This document shows positions 41,846-45,354 of a DNA stretch of 45,354 nucleotides, one piece after another; positions within the stretch are counted from its first letter, which is position 1, and each line of letters opens with the position of its first letter. The notes under the pieces are model-generated. The model was not told the DNA's origin, did not search any database, and saw only the letters and a list, made by a program, of their open reading frames with translations. The DNA comes from Crocinitomicaceae bacterium (GTDB lineage: Bacteria > Bacteroidota > Bacteroidia > Flavobacteriales_D > Crocinitomicaceae): contig JANRBR010000040.1 in assembly GCA_030727405.1 (NCBI GenBank), positions 2,772 through 48,125 on the forward strand. Direction: 5' to 3'. Position numbers and translations under genes: made by a program.

Positions 41846-44830
41846 ATGCGTTTAAAAGGATTTTTTTGGTTTCTGACGATAACATTAACAGCGGTATGTG
41901 TCTATCAGCTTTCCTTTACAGGAGTTGCAAATAGCGTCGAGCGTAAAGCGGAGAAAGAAGCTGCAATCAGAGTTCAACAATTGAAAAATGAGGCGAAAGT
42001 AACTGGTGATTCAGTGCTCCTGCCAAATAATACGAAAGTCGACATCTTTTCACCAGAAGGTGCGGAATTAGCAAAGTCGGCATTCATAAATGAAATCCTT
42101 CGCTCAAAAGCAGAAAAGGCAGTGTATCCAGTTTTAGGTGCTACGTTCTCAGAGGTGAAACAATTGTCTTTGGCTTTTGGTTTGGACCTTGTGGGTGGAA
42201 TGAGCGTAACCATGGAGATTTCATACCCGGATTTAATTCGTTCTCATGCTAAAAATCAAAAAGATTTAAAGTTCATCAAACCATTCGAAGCGGCAAAAGC
42301 GAACTATGCAAGAAACGGCGGTGACTTTTTGGATTTGTTCATTGCATCATACCAGAAAATTAACAAAGGATTGCCATTAAATTATGTGATCAAAGCGGAC
42401 GGATTAGGAATCAAATCTTCCGATAGCGACATCGAATCGTATTTCCGAAAATTGATCGCTTCTTCCATGGACGGAGTTGAACAAATCATCAGCCGACGTA
42501 TCAACCAATTCGGTGTAGCACAACCAAACATTCAACGTGACCTGTCATCGAATCGTTTGTACATTGAATTACCAGGTGTGCAAGATGAGAATACAGTTGC
42601 GAAGAAAATTCAGTCTACGGCGAATTTGGAGTTTTTCGAAACCTTCATGCCGGAGCAAATACAAATTCAATGGCAAGATGCAAGTCGCTTGTCTACTCAA
42701 AAAGAAATCGCTGAGGTAGAAGAAGTGGTAGCGGATACGACTGTAAAGGATACCTTGGCTGTTAAACCTACAAAAACGGATGCTGGACTTTCATTGAAAA
42801 ACATGAACAGCAAAAACAAATCATTGGCAGATTTAGTAAAACCTGTGGGTGGATATGCAATTGGATATGCTGAAGCAGGTGATAAAGCGGCTGTAGATAA
42901 AATTTTACGTCGCCGTGACATTCTACGTACTTTCCCTGATGACTTGCAATTTATGTGGTCTGCAGAACCAGAAAAAATCGATGATAAATCGAAAAAAACA
43001 GCTTATTACTTATATGCTTGCCGCATTCCTGAAGGTGGAAAAGCACGTGTAAATGGCTCGCACATTTTGAAAGCGTCTAAAGGAGTTGATCCTCAAGATG
43101 GAAAAGTAACGGTAGACCTTGAAATGACTGCTGAGGGATCAGGTGAGTGGGGTAGAATGACAACCGAAAACAAGGACCGCATTATCGCGATTACTATGGA
43201 TAGCGTTGTTTATAGTGCTCCACGTGTAATCAATCCGATTACAACTGGTCGAACACAGATTTCAGGAAGTTTCTCTTTGAAAGAAGCAGAAGATCTTGCT
43301 GGATTGTTGAACGGAGGGGCTTTGCCTGCGCCATGTATCATCAAAGAATTACAAAAAGTTGGTCCAACGATTGGTGCTGAAAACTCCCAAGCTGGTTTAA
43401 TCTCTTTCGCATTTGCCTTCTTAGCGGTATTGATTTACATGTACTTCTACTATGGTAAAGCTGGTTTGGCAGCAAACATCGCCTTAACAGTCAATGTTGT
43501 ATTAATCTTTGGTAGTTTGGCTTCTTTTGGAGCGGTACTTACGCTTGCTGGTATTGCTGGTATCGTATTAACCATAGGTACTGCGGTGGATGCAAATATC
43601 TTGATCTTCGAGCGTGTTCGTGAGGAGCAAGCAGCTGGATTAGATTTATCACACGCCATTGCTGCAGGAACCAAAAAAGCATTGCCTTCGATCATCGATG
43701 CGAACGTAACACACTTACTAGTTGCATTGATTTTGAAAATCTTTGGTACGGGTGAAATTGAATCGTTTGCAACAACCTTGATCATCGGTATCTTTACTTC
43801 CCTGTTCTCTGCCATTGTGATTGGATCTTTGTTCATCAACGGATGGTTGTCGAAAGGGAAATCTGTTTCTTTCAACACAAAATATTCGAAAGGATTGTTC
43901 CAAAACTTCAACTTCAACTGGGTTGGTAACCGTAAGTACTTCTATATCTTCTCCATCACGGTGACGATTTTAGGTATGGTTGGTCTCTTTACACGCGGAT
44001 TGAAACAAAGTGTTGAGTTTACAGGTGGTTATACCTTCTCTGTGAAGTTTGAGAAAAAAGCGGACATCGAATTGATTCGTACAAACCTTGAAAAAGTGCT
44101 TGTTGAGAACAAAGAAATCGCTTCCATTGACTTGAAAACGAAATCCAATGATTACAACGTGGACATCGTAACGAATTACCTCTTGAAAAAAGAAGGTGCG
44201 ATGGATGAGGTGAAATCCAAATTATCGGAAGGATTAAATGCGTGTGATGCGAAATTAGGTTCGCATACCATAACAGGACAACGATTCATTTCGGCATCTG
44301 TTTCAAGTGAACTTTGGTCTTCTTCTGCGATTGCAATGTCCCTTGCGATGTTGGCTATTTTCGCATACATCTTGTTGCGTTTTGGTCACTGGCAATATTC
44401 CATTGGTGCGATTGTTGGGATCGCACACGATGCGTTCTTCGTTGTATCGGTATTCTCATTATTACATGGTTATTTGCCATTTAGCTTGGATGTGAATCAG
44501 GCTTTTATTGCGGCGATCTTAACGGTCATCAGTTATTCCATGAATGATACCGTGATTGTCTTTGACCGTATTCGTGAGAACTTGCGTAAAAGCTCCGCTA
44601 CGGACAACCACCGTGAGATCATCAACCAATCCTTAAATAAAACCCTAAGTCGTACATTCAATACGTCCATGATCCTATTTGTGGTTGTCTTGATCATGTT
44701 TATTTTCGGTGGACCTGCCATTAAAGGGTTCTTATTTGCCTTGTTAGTAGGTGTGATCATTGGTACGTATTCTTCACTTTGTGTAGCAACGCCAATTTTG
44801 ATTGACTTCTCTAAAAAATTAAAATCATAA
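41846..44830 (+). CDS. secDF: SecDF fusion, protein translocase accessory subunit
   Basis: A 994-residue fusion of SecD and SecF, which uses the proton motive force to help Sec-dependent export. The start is the ATG at 41846 (MRLKGFFWFL); the frame is open 21 codons upstream, but the promoter lies there. The SecD part has helix 1 (about 5-27), GLDLVGGMSVTME at about 112-124, a large periplasmic P1 region with a low-complexity linker (about 280-335), and GTAVDANILIFERVREE near 578-594. The SecF part (about 694-994) has VEFTGGYTF and YSMNDTVIVFDRIREN near 897-912. It supports export of all the T9SS cargo seen here. A terminator follows. Confidence 0.96.
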   Translation: MRLKGFFWFLTITLTAVCVYQLSFTGVANSVERKAEKEAAIRVQQLKNEAKVTGDSVLLPNNTKVDIFSPEGAELAKSAFINEILRSKAEKAVYPVLGATFSEVKQLSLAFGLDLVGGMSVTMEISYPDLIRSHAKNQKDLKFIKPFEAAKANYARNGGDFLDLFIASYQKINKGLPLNYVIKADGLGIKSSDSDIESYFRKLIASSMDGVEQIISRRINQFGVAQPNIQRDLSSNRLYIELPGVQDENTVAKKIQSTANLEFFETFMPEQIQIQWQDASRLSTQKEIAEVEEVVADTTVKDTLAVKPTKTDAGLSLKNMNSKNKSLADLVKPVGGYAIGYAEAGDKAAVDKILRRRDILRTFPDDLQFMWSAEPEKIDDKSKKTAYYLYACRIPEGGKARVNGSHILKASKGVDPQDGKVTVDLEMTAEGSGEWGRMTTENKDRIIAITMDSVVYSAPRVINPITTGRTQISGSFSLKEAEDLAGLLNGGALPAPCIIKELQKVGPTIGAENSQAGLISFAFAFLAVLIYMYFYYGKAGLAANIALTVNVVLIFGSLASFGAVLTLAGIAGIVLTIGTAVDANILIFERVREEQAAGLDLSHAIAAGTKKALPSIIDANVTHLLVALILKIFGTGEIESFATTLIIGIFTSLFSAIVIGSLFINGWLSKGKSVSFNTKYSKGLFQNFNFNWVGNRKYFYIFSITVTILGMVGLFTRGLKQSVEFTGGYTFSVKFEKKADIELIRTNLEKVLVENKEIASIDLKTKSNDYNVDIVTNYLLKKEGAMDEVKSKLSEGLNACDAKLGSHTITGQRFISASVSSELWSSSAIAMSLAMLAIFAYILLRFGHWQYSIGAIVGIAHDAFFVVSVFSLLHGYLPFSLDVNQAFIAAILTVISYSMNDTVIVFDRIRENLRKSSATDNHREIINQSLNKTLSRTFNTSMILFVVVLIMFIFGGPAIKGFLFALLVGVIIGTYSSLCVATPILIDFSKKLKS

Positions 44831-44846
44831 GTTTAAAATAAACTGT

Positions 44847-44876
44847 GAAAAGCCGTCCAAATGGACGGCTTTTTTT
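44847..44876 (+). terminator. terminator of secDF
   Basis: AAAAGCCGTCC pairs with GGACGGCTTTT around AAAT, followed by an eight-base T-run, 17 bases after the secDF stop. Confidence 0.93.
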
Positions 44877-44879
44877 TGA

Positions 44880-45317
44880 ATTCAACTTTCGGAAAAGATC
44901 GAATATTTACTGAATAACACGACTTGTTCCTTGTTGCGAATGAGTGTTTATTGTTGGGCTTGAATTTAAACTTCGATTGGAGTACTTCAAACATATGTTT
45001 AAGGAGGGTCTAAGCGCTTTTCTAGCCAAAGTCAATATTCCATTAATGAACGCATGAAAAATACGCTTAAAACGGCCTGTTTGAACGCAAATACATGTCG
45101 CGTGAAACGAATAAGGCATTCAATCGGTCTGCACCAGCAACTCAGACCTTTTTAGCGCTTCGACGGGTGTAAAAATATACCGCGGAATCGAACGTCTGGC
45201 TTGCATTTTGTCAATATATGAAATGGAAATCTGTTAATTGAACCGTTCGTTGGGTAAATGCCAGTTTTTTAGGTTATTGGTTCAAAACAGTTCTGTGAAT
45301 TGGTTGAATAGAAAAGC
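44880..45317. other. about 440 bases without a recognisable gene
   Basis: I find no convincing gene. The longest open frame on either strand is 70 codons on minus (44907-45119) with no recognisable features. I see no tRNA, tmRNA, RNase P or 6S-like landmarks and no rRNA leader. A TATGTTTG box lies on the minus strand at 44995-44988 without a -33 element. It may be a spacer, a decayed gene or an unknown RNA. Confidence 0.4.
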
Positions 45318-45348
45318 AAAAAAAAAAGCCAAGTGAAAACTTGGCTTT
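45318..45348 (-). terminator. terminator for a minus-strand gene beyond the right edge
   Basis: AAAGCCAAGT (45325-45334) pairs with ACTTGGCTTT (45339-45348) around GAAA. A ten-base A-run at 45318-45327 is a T-run on the minus strand, so transcription coming from the right should stop here. The plus-strand T-run is short. Confidence 0.85.
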
Positions 45349-45354
45349 TAACGA

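Noticed and set aside
44907-45119. 70-codon minus frame after secDF
   Set aside because: No recognisable domain, no promoter at the right spacing and an odd composition. It is kept as an unexplained region instead.

Overview
The window looks like a chromosomal core region from a member of the Bacteroidota, most likely order Flavobacteriales and possibly a Fluviicola-like Crocinitomicaceae (an inference from protein style, not proven). Supporting signs are promoters of the Bacteroidota type (TTTG or TTG, about 20 bases, then TAnnTTTG), almost no Shine-Dalgarno sequences, type IX secretion (T9SS) C-terminal sorting domains of both type A and type B, a fused SecDF, and typical secreted families (DUF1800/DUF1501, BNR-repeat, LVIVD 'choice-of-anchor', M1 peptidase with DUF6702). 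I see no phage, insertion sequence, CRISPR array, toxin-antitoxin or defence island.

Layout, left to right. 1-484: tRNA-Leu(GAG) on the minus strand with its terminator, inside an odd inverted duplication. 485-6071: K+ transporter kup, a convergent MFS transporter, and the GTPase pair era-der. 6136-8829: a large Gly-rich T9SS type B surface protein. 9012-12136: the coupled DUF1800-DUF1501 pair. 12133-14975: an M1 metallopeptidase and DUF6702 operon on minus. 15048-17121: a small lipoprotein, then upp, a small membrane protein and a YjjG-like nucleotidase in a tight operon. 17123-18294: osmC-like and rlmB on minus. 18358-21183: a NIDO-domain T9SS type B protein. 21357-24596: a BNR/sortilin-like secreted protein. 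24669-28478: uvrB, DUF3817, SRPBCC and fabI on minus. 28544-29297: AHSA1-type SRPBCC and DUF1801. 29676-32301: fbaA, accD and an MBL-fold gene. 32354-38324: two large T9SS type A secreted proteins, one PNGase F-like, with a 32-residue membrane peptide gene between them. 38356-41739: a chained operon GT2, HAD, MORN and GT4. 41846-44830: secDF. 44880-45354: no recognisable gene, closed by a terminator for a minus-strand gene beyond the edge.

Functional themes are information processing (era, der, rlmB, uvrB, tRNA), central and lipid metabolism (fbaA, accD, fabI), pyrimidine salvage (upp plus YjjG-like), export (secDF feeding the periplasm), and a set of surface or secreted proteins that depend on Sec plus T9SS. 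Five genes carry clear T9SS sorting domains (6136, 10589, 18358, 32354, 35970).

I found no strong evidence of a new multi-gene system. The most interesting items are three genes whose -7 promoter box sits so close to the ATG that the mRNA should be leaderless or nearly so, two unlisted small proteins (49 and 32 residues), a palindromic duplication around tRNA-Leu, a shared terminator hairpin at two distant sites, a PNGase F-like fold split by a LamG domain, and a MORN protein locked into a glycosyltransferase operon by 4-base overlaps.
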